Notes: generated by a model not told the origin, from the letters alone. A stretch of 64,000 nucleotides of DNA from Chitinophagaceae bacterium (GCA_016717285.1 JADKFU010000002.1:340811-404810); one strand, 5' to 3'. Shown: positions 54,321 through 63,665, numbered from the stretch's first letter. A program made the numbers and translations.

Positions 54321-54854
54321 CTACTTCGGTTTCGTAAACTGCATATTGCAATGGATGCGAACATCTTCACTTACCACTACACCACCGGCTTCCGTAACCA
54401 CATCCCACATCAATCCGAATTCTTTGCGTTTTACTTTTCCGTTCACTTCAAATCCCACTTTCTTATTTCCCCATGGATCATCAATCATTCCCATGTAGAG
54501 CACATCGAAAGAAACCGGTTTGGTAATATCGCGGATCGTAAGATCGCCTTGCAGAATCCAATGGTCATCACCTGCATGCACGAGAGATGTGCTTTCAAAA
54601 GAGAGCTTGGGGAATTTTTCAGCATTAAAAAAATCATCTGATTTCAGGTGTGTATCGCGCTGTTCGCTGCCGGAAGTAACGGAAGCAATATTTGCCGATG
54701 CACTGATTTTTGCGGTAGAAAAATCAATTCCTTCTGTTTCCGCGTTCACTTCAAATTCTTTAAACTCACCCGTTACAGTGGTGAGCATCATGTGTCTTAC
54801 TTTAAACTGCATCTGCGAATGTGCAGTATCCAGCGTCCATTTTACAGTTGACAT
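54321..54854 (-). CDS. YceI family protein
   Basis: This 177-residue protein has the YceI lipocalin-like fold: WTLDTAHSQMQFKVRHMMLTTVTGEF, SANIASVTSGSEQRDTHLKSDDFF, FPKLSFESTS, LQGDLTIRDITKPVSFDV. YceI proteins bind polyisoprenoid-type lipids. No signal peptide is visible, so it is probably cytoplasmic, unlike the E. coli periplasmic protein. It lies between pirin (71 bases upstream) and the OsmC-like gene, all on the minus strand. Confidence 0.92.
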   Translation of the reverse strand: MSTVKWTLDTAHSQMQFKVRHMMLTTVTGEFKEFEVNAETEGIDFSTAKISASANIASVTSGSEQRDTHLKSDDFFNAEKFPKLSFESTSLVHAGDDHWILQGDLTIRDITKPVSFDVLYMGMIDDPWGNKKVGFEVNGKVKRKEFGLMWDVVTEAGGVVVSEDVRIHCNMQFTKPK

Positions 54855-54925
54855 TTTTAATTTGTTTTTGGTTTAGTGATGAATAAATATCAGGCGTGAT
54901 TGAATGTGCCGCTGCTATTATGAAT

Positions 54926-55642
54926 CTAAATGTCCATCGGAACTTCAATCAAAAGTATTTTAGAATCGTTGGTTGTTTTAATGATTATTGATTCCACGCC
55001 GGTGATGCCGGCACCATCCCTTTCATTCATCTCCTGGCCATTAATTGTTGCGCTGCCTTCAATTATAAAAGCATAAATGCCATTTCCTTTTTGATGAATA
55101 GTATATGTGGTTTCAATTTCTTCATTAAAATCTCCCATTGAAAACCATGCATCCTGGTTGATCCACAATGCCGCGGTTTCCTTTTCCGGTGAAACCACTA
55201 ACTGCCACTTATTTTTCCGATCTGCTGTTTCAAATGTCTTTTGTTCATACCGCGGTGGAATGTTACGAAGTTTAGGAAACACCCAAATCTGCAAGAAGTT
55301 CACGGCATCTGTTTTTGATGCATTAACTTCTGAATGTGAGATGCCCGAGCCGGCACTCATAATTTGTACATCACCTGTTTTAATAATAGCTTTCCTGCCT
55401 GTTGTGTCGTTGTGTTCTAAAGCACCTTTCAGCGGAATGGAAACAATCTCCATGTTGTCGTGTGGATGTTTTCCAAAACCCATGCCGCCGGTTACGCTAT
55501 CATCGTTCAGCACGCGCAAGGCGCCAAAGTGAACTCTTTCCGGATTGTGATAACCCGCAAAACTGAAACTGTGGTGGGAATCGAGCCAGCCATGATTAGC
55601 GTGACCACGGCTATCGGCTTTGTGAAAAATGGTTACTGACAT
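54926..55642 (-). CDS. Pirin family bicupin protein
   Basis: This 238-residue cupin protein has the pirin signature: RGHANHGWLDSHHSFSFAGYH, FGKHPHDNMEIVSIPLKGAL with metal-binding His/Glu, and SAGSGISHSEVNAS. The second cupin (ERDGAGITGVESIIIKT) is short, as in the YhhW-like group. YhhW-type pirins can oxidise quercetin; a physiological substrate is not known. It follows the AraC-type regulator by 83 bases on the same strand, a common arrangement of regulator and target. Confidence 0.92.
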   Translation of the reverse strand: MSVTIFHKADSRGHANHGWLDSHHSFSFAGYHNPERVHFGALRVLNDDSVTGGMGFGKHPHDNMEIVSIPLKGALEHNDTTGRKAIIKTGDVQIMSAGSGISHSEVNASKTDAVNFLQIWVFPKLRNIPPRYEQKTFETADRKNKWQLVVSPEKETAALWINQDAWFSMGDFNEEIETTYTIHQKGNGIYAFIIEGSATINGQEMNERDGAGITGVESIIIKTTNDSKILLIEVPMDI

Positions 55643-55725
55643 ATTCGATCTTTTTTGCTGCTGGAAAATTCCAACGAGGCAAAGATCAGCCAGTTAATTT
55701 TAATGGCCTTGTAAAAAACATCGAC

Positions 55726-56619
55726 TTACAGGTACATTTTACGGATTTCATTTCTGAAAGTGGTGTAATCAGTAGCGGTGCAATTCCTGAAAAATTTGCT
55801 GAAATGAGAAGGATCATCGAAGCCTAATTGAAAGGACGTTTCCTTCATTGAATAATCTGAATAAGTGGCCAGCCGCTTAGCTTCTAAAATGATGCGGTTT
55901 TGAATCAGGTCTTTGATGGACTGACCGGTTTCTTCTTTAATCACTTCATTAAGATAATTGGCGGAAAGGTGCAATGCTTTTGCATAGTCACTTACTTTAT
56001 GCTGTCGTGCATAGTTTTTTTCCAACAGGTTCTTGAATTCCTTAACTGTCCTTGACCTTGGATTTTGCAATGGCGAATTCAGATCAGCATTTTCTGCTTT
56101 TAGGCGCTTGCAGGCAATTAAAAATAATTTGAGCCAGGCAGCAATGGATTCCTGTTTCAGGTATTGATCATTTGCAAATTCTTTGAAGATGTGATCTGCG
56201 TAGCTTTTCATTTCAGGAATTTGCGAGCTTTTTAAACGGATTGGCTTGATTTCATCGCAGGCAAAAAACAATTCCAGTCCAGATAAAAACTGTTGCGGAA
56301 TACCATTGGCTTCGAGAAAATCATTGGTGAAAAGAAATACCCTTCCTTTTGGTTTCCCCTTCAACAGAAGGTGATGCACTTGTTCGGGCCCGATGAAAAA
56401 AATGGTTTGACTGCTTACAGCATACGACTTGAAATCAATCTGATGTGTACCGGTTGCTTTTTCGATCCAGATGATGGTGTAATACTGATGGCGATGCGGA
56501 AATTGAAGCAGATTATTTTCTTCCGCTTCTACCTTCTGCATGGTTTTACATAAAAAATTTACCGGCTTGCCATTATGCAATAAAGCGAGTTGTGGAATTT
56601 TTTCGGGAGAGACTTTCAT
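55726..56619 (-). CDS. AraC-family transcriptional regulator
   Basis: This regulator of about 297 residues (from the Met at 56619, which precedes KVSPEKIPQLALLHNGKPV; an earlier in-frame Met at 56658 would add 13) has an N-terminal cupin-like sensor (FPHRHQYYTIIWIEKATGTHQI, FIGPEQVHHLLL) and a C-terminal pair of helix-turn-helix motifs, HKVSDYAKALHLSANYLNEVIKEETG and YSDYSMKETSFQLGFDDPSHFSKFFRN. The ligand is unknown. It probably controls the adjacent pirin, YceI and OsmC genes, inferred from position only. Confidence 0.9.
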   Translation of the reverse strand: MKVSPEKIPQLALLHNGKPVNFLCKTMQKVEAEENNLLQFPHRHQYYTIIWIEKATGTHQIDFKSYAVSSQTIFFIGPEQVHHLLLKGKPKGRVFLFTNDFLEANGIPQQFLSGLELFFACDEIKPIRLKSSQIPEMKSYADHIFKEFANDQYLKQESIAAWLKLFLIACKRLKAENADLNSPLQNPRSRTVKEFKNLLEKNYARQHKVSDYAKALHLSANYLNEVIKEETGQSIKDLIQNRIILEAKRLATYSDYSMKETSFQLGFDDPSHFSKFFRNCTATDYTTFRNEIRKMYL

Positions 56620-56681
56620 AATCGTGATAAAGTGCTCATGCTTACGGAATGATAACATTACCGTTTTGGCGAATGATCAGG

Positions 56682-56768
56682 CGGAGAGAGAGGGATTCGA
56701 ACCCTCGTACCGACAAGTCGGTAAACGGTTTTCGAGACCGTCCCATTCAACCACTCTGGCATCTCTCC
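56682..56768 (-). tRNA. tRNA-Ser (CGA)
   Basis: On the minus strand GGAGAGA pairs with TCTCTCC in the acceptor stem; the anticodon loop is CTCGAAA between ACGGT and ACCGT, giving CGA, which reads UCG. The T arm is GAGGG-TTCGAAT-CCCTC. A long variable arm (TTACCGACTTGTCGGTA region) confirms a class II serine tRNA. The discriminator is G. CCA is not encoded. Confidence 0.94.
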
Positions 56769-56861
56769 GGGGGCGAAAGTATCAAATAATTCCTTTAGCT
56801 GCCGGGTGGTTGTTAGGATAAAAATTCAAATACAATAAGTTGATGATTTAGCAAATACCTG

Positions 56862-57364
56862 TTACAATTCATTCAACTTCCCGTCATCCGTCAGTTTAAA
56901 CAAACCGAATTTGCCATTCATATCATACAATTTCACGCTTCCATCTCCGGGAAATTCAAAGGACTGCACACCGGTGAATGACGTCCAGAGTTTATACAGT
57001 GTTTCAAATTCCGGCTTTTATAAATTTTTATTTCTACTGATTCCGTTGATGTACGCGCACCCACTAAGATTTCTAACTTGCCGTCTTTATCAATATCCGC
57101 TTCAGCCACCTGCACCATCAGCGCATTGGGATAAGGATCGCACACTGGAAAATTCTTTCCGTTCTTGCCCATCATTACTTTTAAGCCATCCGGTTCTTTG
57201 TAAGAGAGCACGATGGTTGAACCGTCTTTGTTTTTTATGGAAGGAAGCTTCGCGCTTTTCTTTACGAGTGAAACGGTATTGGTCGCGCCTTTAATAATAT
57301 CCTGGGCAAATGAAATCCGGAAGGCAGCACACAAAATGATAAATGCAAAAAGTATTTTTTTCAT
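56862..57364 (-). CDS. Small exported protein of unknown function (one-base frameshift)
   Basis: Start at the ATG at 57364 (MKKILFAFIILCAAFRISFAQ, a clear signal peptide). About 115 residues further, the frame breaks near the T4 run at 57016-57019 on the plus strand (A4 on the coding strand). Adding one A restores ...IKIYKKPEFETLYKLWTSFT, which runs on to FPGDGSVKLYDMNGKFGLFKLTDDGKLNEL and a stop at 56862. The segment VAEADIDKDGKLEILVGAR resembles FG-GAP/VCBS calcium-loop repeats, suggesting a small secreted beta protein. Repaired length is about 168 residues. No family could be named. Confidence 0.6.
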
Positions 57365-57455
57365 GAAAAAAATTTTCACTGGCGAAAATAAATCCAAGTT
57401 GCGGCTTCGGGAAATTTAGATTTCCACGTTCATTTTGTGAGTTGCATTACTGTCT

Positions 57456-58829
57456 TTACATTCTTTCAAACTTCGCAGTAAAGTGGCGGAGAAATTTTGG
57501 TTCGTAGATAATGCGAAGCCCCTTCGCCCGATTCCTGTTTTTGTAGACTTCATCAAATACTTCGATTACATAATCAATATGACTTTGTGTGTACACCCTT
57601 CTTGGAATAGCGAGCCGGACTAATTCCTGTGCTGCCGGAATTAATTTTCCTTTCGCGTTATACTTCCCAAACATTACGCTGCCAATTTCAACGCAACGAA
57701 TTCCACCGGCGAGGTACAATTCACAAACAAGTGCCTGTCCGGGATATTGCTCAACAGGAATGTGATGATAAAACTCTTTGGCATCAATGTATACAGCATG
57801 ACCTCCGATTGGATGCATGAGCGGGATTCCCTTTTCGTACAAATGATTACCGAAATATTTTGTGCTTTCAATCCGATACTTAAGGTAATCAGGTTCAAAA
57901 ACTTCTTTCAGACCAACCGCGATTGCTTCCATATCGCGGCCAGCAAGTCCGCCATAAGTAGTAAAACCTTCCGTAATGATCAGCAGGTTCGTACAGGCCA
58001 TAGCTACCGCATCATCTTTTAGCGATAGAAAACCGCCCATGTTTGCAAGCCCGTCTTTCTTCGCGCTCATTACACAGGCATCTGCCAGACGGCACATTTG
58101 CTGAGCGATTTCATAGTAGCTCTTGGAAGAAAATCCTTTTTCAAAATGATGAATGAAATAGCTGTTTTCTGCAATACGGCACATGTCGAGTACAAGCATC
58201 AACCCATGTTCGTCACAAATCTTTCTCACCTCAATTGCATTGCGCATCGATACGGGTTGCCCACCGCCTGTATTGTTGGTGACGGTGAGAATAATGGCAG
58301 CTATATTTTTTCTTCCATGCTTTTTGATCAGCTTTTTCAGTTCATCGGTATCCATATCACCTTTAAAATGAAATTCGGAATTGAGATCCATTGCTTCGGA
58401 GGTAAGACAATCAATAGCTGTTGCTCCGGTAAACTCAATGTTGGCGCGTGTGGTATCAAAGTGGGTATTGGCAATAAAGATTTTTCCTTTGCCGCCAAGC
58501 TGACCGTACAAAATCCGTTCTGCCGCCCTTCCCTGATGTGTAGGAAGAATGTGTGGCATGCCTGTCAGTTCGTGGATGGTTTTTTCCAGCTTCAGCCAAC
58601 TGCCTGCACCGGCATAAGATTCATCGCCCAGCATAATTCCCGCCCATTGATGGATGCTCATAGCTGAAGTGCCGCTGTCGGTAAGCAGGTCGATGATTAT
58701 ATCTTTTGAATGCAGCAAAAACGGATTGTAACAGGCACTCTTGAGCAAGCGCTGCCGCTGCGATTTGGTAGTGAGTGAAATGGGTTCGACTGTTTTGATC
58801 CTAAAAGGCTCGATAATAGTTTTTGTCAT
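57456..58829 (-). CDS. tnaA: Tryptophanase (beta-eliminating PLP lyase)
   Basis: This 457-residue PLP enzyme splits L-tryptophan into indole, pyruvate and ammonia, in the fold shared with tyrosine phenol-lyase. The PLP-binding Lys is Lys258 in SAKKDGLANMGGF. The two residues that separate the families both fit tryptophanase: Asp125 (THFDTTR, where tyrosine phenol-lyase has Thr) and His449 (LRHFTAKF, where it has Phe). Other matches: LPTHQGRAAERILYG, TVTNNTGGGQPVSM, LVLDMCRIAENSYFI, RLAIPRRVYTQSHIDYVIEVF. No tnaC-like leader peptide or tryptophan permease is seen next to it. It stands alone. Confidence 0.87.
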   Translation of the reverse strand: MTKTIIEPFRIKTVEPISLTTKSQRQRLLKSACYNPFLLHSKDIIIDLLTDSGTSAMSIHQWAGIMLGDESYAGAGSWLKLEKTIHELTGMPHILPTHQGRAAERILYGQLGGKGKIFIANTHFDTTRANIEFTGATAIDCLTSEAMDLNSEFHFKGDMDTDELKKLIKKHGRKNIAAIILTVTNNTGGGQPVSMRNAIEVRKICDEHGLMLVLDMCRIAENSYFIHHFEKGFSSKSYYEIAQQMCRLADACVMSAKKDGLANMGGFLSLKDDAVAMACTNLLIITEGFTTYGGLAGRDMEAIAVGLKEVFEPDYLKYRIESTKYFGNHLYEKGIPLMHPIGGHAVYIDAKEFYHHIPVEQYPGQALVCELYLAGGIRCVEIGSVMFGKYNAKGKLIPAAQELVRLAIPRRVYTQSHIDYVIEVFDEVYKNRNRAKGLRIIYEPKFLRHFTAKFERM

Positions 58830-59041
58830 GGTAATTATATTATCAGGAAGAATTGATCATTACGGTTCCTTGCGGAAACTTTTGATTAAAAAGTTTCGCC
58901 GAAAGTAGTTGCCATAATTGTTGCTGATACTGATGAGAATTATTGATCCACATGATTTTTGTCATGTAGATGGCTATTGCAGGGTTTATAAAAAAGAAAA
59001 CTCGCCTTTGTCCCAAGGAAAACAGGGACTTCGGCGAGCGA

Positions 59042-59132
<91 letters not shown>

Positions 59133-59181
59133 TTTTTTTGAGCGGGACGCAAAGGTCATAAAATTTGCTTGCCAATCAAAA

Positions 59182-59979
59182 TCAATACGCAAATACCTGT
59201 TTCGCATTGGAAGTGGTAATTGAAGCGACCTCTTCAGTGGAAAGGTTTTTAATAATGCCGATTTTCTCAGCAATCAACGGAAGATAACTGCTTTCATTTC
59301 GCTTTCCACGGTGTGGAACGGGTGCGAGGTAAGGCGCATCTGTTTCCAGTACAAGGTGACTCAGATCCAATTGCTCCAGCACTTTGTCAAGGCCGCCGTT
59401 TTTGAAAGTTACCACCCCACCAATGCCTAAATAAAATCCCAATTCAATTATTTGTTGTGCCTGGTTTATATCGCCGGAAAAACAATGGAAGATGCCACTG
59501 AGTTTTTCTGATTTGTTTTCCCGGATCATTTCAATGCAAGCATCAGTTGCGTCGCGGCTGTGAATGATAATCGGTAGCTCCAATTCCTTAGCCCAATCAA
59601 TATGCAATTGAAAGTTTTCTTTCTGTTGGGGTATAAAAGTTTTATCCCAATAGAAATCCAGTCCTGTTTCACCAATACCCCGGAATTGTAGCTCAGGTTT
59701 TCTGAATAAATAGTCTTCAATAATTTTAAGCTCCTCCTTCCAGTCTTCTTTCACCGAACAAGGATGCAAACCCATCATTGGAAAGCATTTTTCCCGGTAG
59801 GTTGCTCTTAAATCCAGCATGCTTTCAATGGTTCCTGATTCAACGTTTGGCAGGAAAAAGCCATCAACTCCGGCCTGCATCGCCCTTTGCATCATGGCAT
59901 CACGATCCGCATCAAATTCCGGCAGGTAAAGATGGCAATGGGTATCAATCAGCTTCACGGCAGACTTATTATTGTGCAA
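59182..59979 (-). CDS. TatD family metal-dependent hydrolase
   Basis: This 257-265-residue TIM-barrel hydrolase has KLIDTHCHLYLPEFDADRDAM with two metal His, GIGETGLDFYWDK with the metal Glu, PIIIHSRDATD, IFHCFSGDINQAQ and LETDAPYLAP with the final Asp. TatD enzymes are deoxyribonucleases with 3'-5' exonuclease or repair roles. The longest ORF starts at 59979, but a -7 box (TACCTTTG) overlaps that start (59977-59984), so the true start is likely the GTG at 59958, seven codons downstream, giving (V/M)KLIDTHCHLY. It is a stand-alone gene. Confidence 0.88.
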   Translation of the reverse strand: MHNNKSAVKLIDTHCHLYLPEFDADRDAMMQRAMQAGVDGFFLPNVESGTIESMLDLRATYREKCFPMMGLHPCSVKEDWKEELKIIEDYLFRKPELQFRGIGETGLDFYWDKTFIPQQKENFQLHIDWAKELELPIIIHSRDATDACIEMIRENKSEKLSGIFHCFSGDINQAQQIIELGFYLGIGGVVTFKNGGLDKVLEQLDLSHLVLETDAPYLAPVPHRGKRNESSYLPLIAEKIGIIKNLSTEEVASITTSNAKQVFAY

Positions 59980-59984
59980 AGGTA
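59977..59984 (-). promoter_or_regulatory. Candidate -7 element for tatD-like gene
   Basis: TACCTTTG on the minus strand matches TAnnTTTG, but no TTG lies 19 bases upstream. It overlaps the longest ORF start and argues for a downstream GTG start. Confidence 0.4.
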
Positions 59985-60074
59985 TTCATGTACGGTGGAT
60001 TTGTTGAGATTGTGTTAGCTGCAAAAAGCAACGGTTACACATTATTTATTATCTTTAATGATCAATTGAAAACT

Positions 60075-60741
60075 ATGAAAACGATAAATCTCTTATTTTT
60101 CTTTGCCCTGTTGTGCAGCACTCAAATGGCACTTTCACAAAATGAAATGGCTCCCGCGCCTGTGATGAAAAACAGGATTATTAAAATGGATTTCTTCTCT
60201 CCGCTCACCGGAAATCTTACGTTTGGATATGAGCAGGTTCTTACCAACAATATTACATTGGAAGGCAATATTGGCATTATTGGACTGAGCTTTATTGATG
60301 ACGGCTATAATGGAAAGGGTATCTTTATAAAGGCAGGTCCGAAACTCTATTTTACGCCTGATTATTTACTGGACGGAATGAAAAGGTATAATGATTTTCA
60401 GGGAGGATATTTTAAGCCGGAATTTATTTACAGCGGATTCGGATTTGATTATGAATCTTACAATTCCACTAATGGTATTTACACTACTGAAAGAGGAACA
60501 AATAATTCTATTGCACTCATGCTGAATTTTGGAAAACAGTGGGTATTGGCAAAGATTATTTCGCTTGATTTGCACGGCGGAATTGGATATGGAACATCTT
60601 TTTTTCCACTACAATTCTACAGCACCTGGTTATGGATATCCTGATTCATTTGACGAAAGTTACAAATACAGTCATTTTGAAGTGCCTGAAGTTCCTTTGA
60701 CTTTTTCTGCAGGTTTTGATATTGGAATACTGCTTAAGTAA
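60075..60741 (+). CDS. Small outer-membrane beta-barrel-like protein (one-base frameshift)
   Basis: This protein starts with a signal peptide (MKTINLLFFFALLCSTQMALSQ) at 60075 and has repeated amphipathic strands (ITLEGNIGIIGLSF, IFIKAGPKLYFTP, FKPEFIYSGFGFDYES, IALMLNFGKQWVL, ISLDLHGGIGYGTS). The frame breaks at the T7 run 60599-60605. With one T less it continues as GYGTSFFHYNSTAPGYGYPDSFDESYK to FSAGFDIGILLK and the stop at 60739. Repaired length is about 221 residues, in line with small outer-membrane proteins. It may be a DUF3575-like barrel; the family is not certain. It ends one base before the convergent deacetylase gene. Confidence 0.7.
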
Positions 60742-61410
60742 TTAGTTTACGGTTAGCGGTGCAAAAGAGAAATTCCTTTCTGAATAATATTCCAGAACAC
60801 GTGGCAATGCATATTGCATGCGGTCGGCAGCTTTCACACTATCGTGAAAAACAATGATGGAGCCGGGTTGTGTATTTTCCAAAACGTTTTTAAGGCAGCG
60901 TTCTTTAGTTATGGTACGGTCGAAGTCACCGCTCAGCACATCCCACATTACCACTTTATAGCGGTTGAGCATGATGCTGGTTTGCGATTTCGTAATACGT
61001 CCATATGGTGGACGGAAAAGTTTGCTCGATACAATCTCATCACATTTTAATATGTCTTTAATGTAAGCATTTGTGCTGGTAGACCAGCCATTTAAATGTT
61101 TGTAGGTATGGTTGCCTATAGCATGACCCTCTTTCTTAATCGTAGAAATAATTTCCGGGTAACGCTCCGCATTTTGTCCTACCAGGAAAAAGGTGGCCTT
61201 GGCACTAAATTTTTTCAATTCCTTTAATGTCCATTCTGTAATAGAAGGAGTAGGTCCGTCATCGAAGGTGAGATAAAGCTTTTTTTGTACTTCAGGAAAA
61301 CTCCATACCTGACGCGGATAAAGGCGTTTTAAAATTTCAGGGTTTTTATAAAATACATTCCCAATTTGGATTCGGTTCTTTAATATGCGTTCTGACGAAA
61401 GGTGAAGCAT
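60742..61410 (-). CDS. Polysaccharide deacetylase (NodB homology domain)
   Basis: This 222-residue protein has a NodB domain: TFDDGPTPS with catalytic/metal Asp50-Asp51, HAIGNHTYKHLNGW with His101 and His105, and FRPPYGRITKSQ. GSIIVFHDS marks the end of the domain. Family members remove N- or O-acetyl groups from peptidoglycan, chitin or other cell-surface glycans; the substrate is not clear. No signal peptide is evident at the start, though the first 35 residues are amphipathic and could be a membrane-proximal region. Tail to tail with the barrel gene. Confidence 0.9.
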   Translation of the reverse strand: MLHLSSERILKNRIQIGNVFYKNPEILKRLYPRQVWSFPEVQKKLYLTFDDGPTPSITEWTLKELKKFSAKATFFLVGQNAERYPEIISTIKKEGHAIGNHTYKHLNGWSTSTNAYIKDILKCDEIVSSKLFRPPYGRITKSQTSIMLNRYKVVMWDVLSGDFDRTITKERCLKNVLENTQPGSIIVFHDSVKAADRMQYALPRVLEYYSERNFSFAPLTVN

Positions 61411-61667
61411 CTTATTTTATTTCAGAAAAACTTAATTCAAGATGGTATGTGGATTGTATTGGTTGCAGACGGACTAGAATTAATATTGACACGGTAAGCC
61501 ATCTGCAATCTTTGGTCGGGTTCTGGAGAAACTTCTGATCTGAGTTGGAGCATAAGAATGAACTGATGAATGTTTGGCAGAACTGAAGATTAGTCCTTCG
61601 AAGAGCCATTTTATACAGGCTAATTTTATCATAATTCAACTATTTTTGTCCGAATCAACTTCATGAA
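61411..61667. other. AT-rich leader of gltX
   Basis: This spacer lies between the deacetylase start (-) and gltX start (+). A -7 box TATTTTTG is at 61641-61648, 19 bases before the gltX ATG, without a well-spaced TTG. No RNA gene or ORF stands out. Confidence 0.35.
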
Positions 61668-62873
61668 ATGTCCGTCAGAGTAAGGTTTGCTCCAAGTCCA
61701 ACAGGCCCCCTGCATATTGGTGGCGTTCGCACTGCTTTGTACAATTACCTCTTCGCGAAGCAACACAACGGCACATTTATCATAAGAGTGGAAGATACCG
61801 ATCAGAACCGTTTAGTGAATGGAGCCGAAGAATACATGTTGCAAGCGTTGGAATGGTGTGGCATTGTTGCCGACGAAGGTCCTGGATCAGGCGGACCATA
61901 TGGACCTTACAAACAATCGGAACGTAAGCAATTGTATTATCCCTTCGCATTACAACTGGTAACTGCCGGTAATGCGTATTATGCTTTGATACTGCAGAAG
62001 AACTGAATACTATGCGCGAGCGACTGAATATTATTTGCTGTACCGGTTTTTCGGATGGGAAGAAGAACGCCCGAAGTTTGCTCACTTACCGCTGATCCTT
62101 CGTCCCGATGGAAATGGAAAGCTCAGCAAGCGGGATGGCGACAGATTGGGATTTCCGGTATTTCCACTTAACTGGAAAGATCCGGCAACCGGCGAACAAT
62201 CGTTGGGATTTCGCGAACGTGGATTTTTTTCCGGAAGCATTTGCAAACATGCTGGCACTCATTGGATGGGCGCCGTCAGAAAGTAAGGAAGTGCTTCCAA
62301 TGTCGGCATTGATAAAGGATTTCAATATCGAACGTATTCACAAGGCAGGCGCAAAGTTTGATTTTGAAAAGGCGAAATGGTTCAATCATGAATACATGAA
62401 GCAGAAATCAGGGAATGAACTATCTGCTTTTGTAAAGTTGGAATTAATGGAAATCGGGAGGAAGCATCGCAGGATTATATCGAACGCGTTTGCGAAGTAA
62501 TCAAATTGCGGTGCACGTTTATCAATGAGCTCTGGCAGAACGCTGCTGTTTTTTTATTGCACCTGTTGAATTTGACACGACTGTTGTAAAAAGTAAATGG
62601 AACAATCAGGCAGGAAAAAATTTTGAAATGTTAGCCAGTGAATTGCAGGCGCATGATGATTTTTCAATGCATTCGGCAGATACTTTTTTGCACGACTTTT
62701 TGAAGCAGCATAATTTTAAAGCAGGAGATATTTTACCAGTGCTGAGAGTGATGTTGATTGGAACAAAGAACGGCCCCGCCGTTTTTGAAATCGTTTCATT
62801 GCTTGGCAAAGAAGAATCACTCAACAGGATGAAAGTAGCTGCTGTAAAGTTTGATGGAATGACAGCCGCTTAG
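61668..62873 (+). pseudogene. gltX: Glutamyl-tRNA synthetase, broken by frameshifts and an internal deletion
   Basis: GltX charges tRNA-Glu. The 5' part is normal (MSVRVRFAPSPTGPLHIGGV with the HIGH-type motif). The KMSKS-equivalent is GKLSKRDGDRLGFPV; the anticodon-binding half continues to SLLGKEESLNRMKVAAVKFD. Lesions: one missing T near 61986; a loss of roughly 100-130 residues near 62030, where LNTMRERL should be followed by a long insert before LLYRFFGWEEERP; an extra T in T7 at 62224-62230; a shift near 62445-62460; a missing T in T7 at 62549-62555. At least five lesions in 1.2 kb, four of them of one base. A free-living bacterium needs this gene, so assembly error is the likelier explanation, but a true pseudogene cannot be excluded without raw reads. 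Confidence 0.9.
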
Positions 62874-62919
62874 TTGTTAATTTTATTGATAGGCTTTCCC
62901 AAAAGCAGAAAATGAAAAA

Positions 62920-63117
62920 ATGAAAAAGAAGAAAGATAAAATTGATGAAGCGCAGGTGGATCCTGAACTTAAGGGATTGGATATAAGGGTGAATGAATTC
63001 GGCGAAATCATTTCCAATATTTCACCAGATAAGCTGAATGATTTTCTCGACCGTAAAGTAGTTGACAAAAGCTGGTTGAGAAAAAAGAAAAAGAGCAGAA
63101 AAAACCCGGTCAACTGA
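62920..63117 (+). CDS. Small charged protein of unknown function
   Basis: This 65-residue protein is very rich in Lys/Asp/Glu (MKKKKDKIDEAQVDPELKGL), has a FGEIISNISPDKLNDFLDRKVVDK central helix region and ends in a basic tail (LRKKKKSRKNPVN). It starts 46 bases after the gltX stop and ends 35 bases before the mutase gene on the same strand. I do not recognise a family. The middle segment looks structured and conserved-like, so I consider it a real gene. Confidence 0.55.
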   Translation: MKKKKDKIDEAQVDPELKGLDIRVNEFGEIISNISPDKLNDFLDRKVVDKSWLRKKKKSRKNPVN

Positions 63118-63152
63118 AGAAATAAATGCAAACCATTAAAATTTAATACCTC

Positions 63153-63653
63153 ATGTCTTCCATTCAAACGAATCGTCCGGTACGTGTGCTGGTTGCCAAG
63201 GTTGGTCTTGATGGCCATGACCGTGGCGCGAAAGTGATTGCTTCTTCCTTGCGTGATGCAGGTATGGAAGTAATTTACACAGGACTTCGTCAAACGCCTG
63301 AAATGGTGGTGAATGCCGCTTGCAGGAAGATGTGGATGTGATAGGTATTTCGATTTTATCAGGCGCGCACATGACGGTGTTTCCAAAATAATCAACCTGA
63401 TGAAAGAAAAGGAACTCGGAGATGTGCTGTTAACCGGCGGCGGCATTATTCCTGAAGAAGACATGTCTGCGCTTCATGAAATGGGAGTAGGTAATTGTTC
63501 GCGCCGGGTACTTCCACGCATGAAATCTCCGGCTATATACAAGAATGGGTGAAGTTGCACCGTAATTTTGATTTTTATAATCTGCACGTATTTGTAAATC
63601 GCTCACAAAATAAGGACTCAAATCTTGCCGGGAAATCACGGCTCAATTCTTAA
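63153..63653 (+). CDS. Cobalamin-binding methylmalonyl-CoA mutase C-terminal domain protein (frameshifted)
   Basis: This stand-alone B12-binding subunit has the DxHxxG motif in KVGLDGHDRGAKVIASSLRDAG, which supplies the axial His ligand of cobalamin. Two frame changes break it: near 63320 (resuming as LQEDVDVIGISILSGAHMTV) and near 63500 (resuming as LFAPGTSTHEISGYIQEWVK), with GGGIIPEEDMSALHEMGVG between them. Repaired length is about 167 residues. The product is part of propionyl/methylmalonyl-CoA metabolism; the large catalytic mutase is not visible here, so it may be encoded elsewhere. The enoyl-CoA hydratase follows after 12 bases. Confidence 0.8.
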
Positions 63654-63665
63654 AAAAAATCAACA

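Noticed and set aside
57456..58829. Tyrosine phenol-lyase
   Set aside because: The two discriminating residues are Asp125 and His449, as in tryptophanase.
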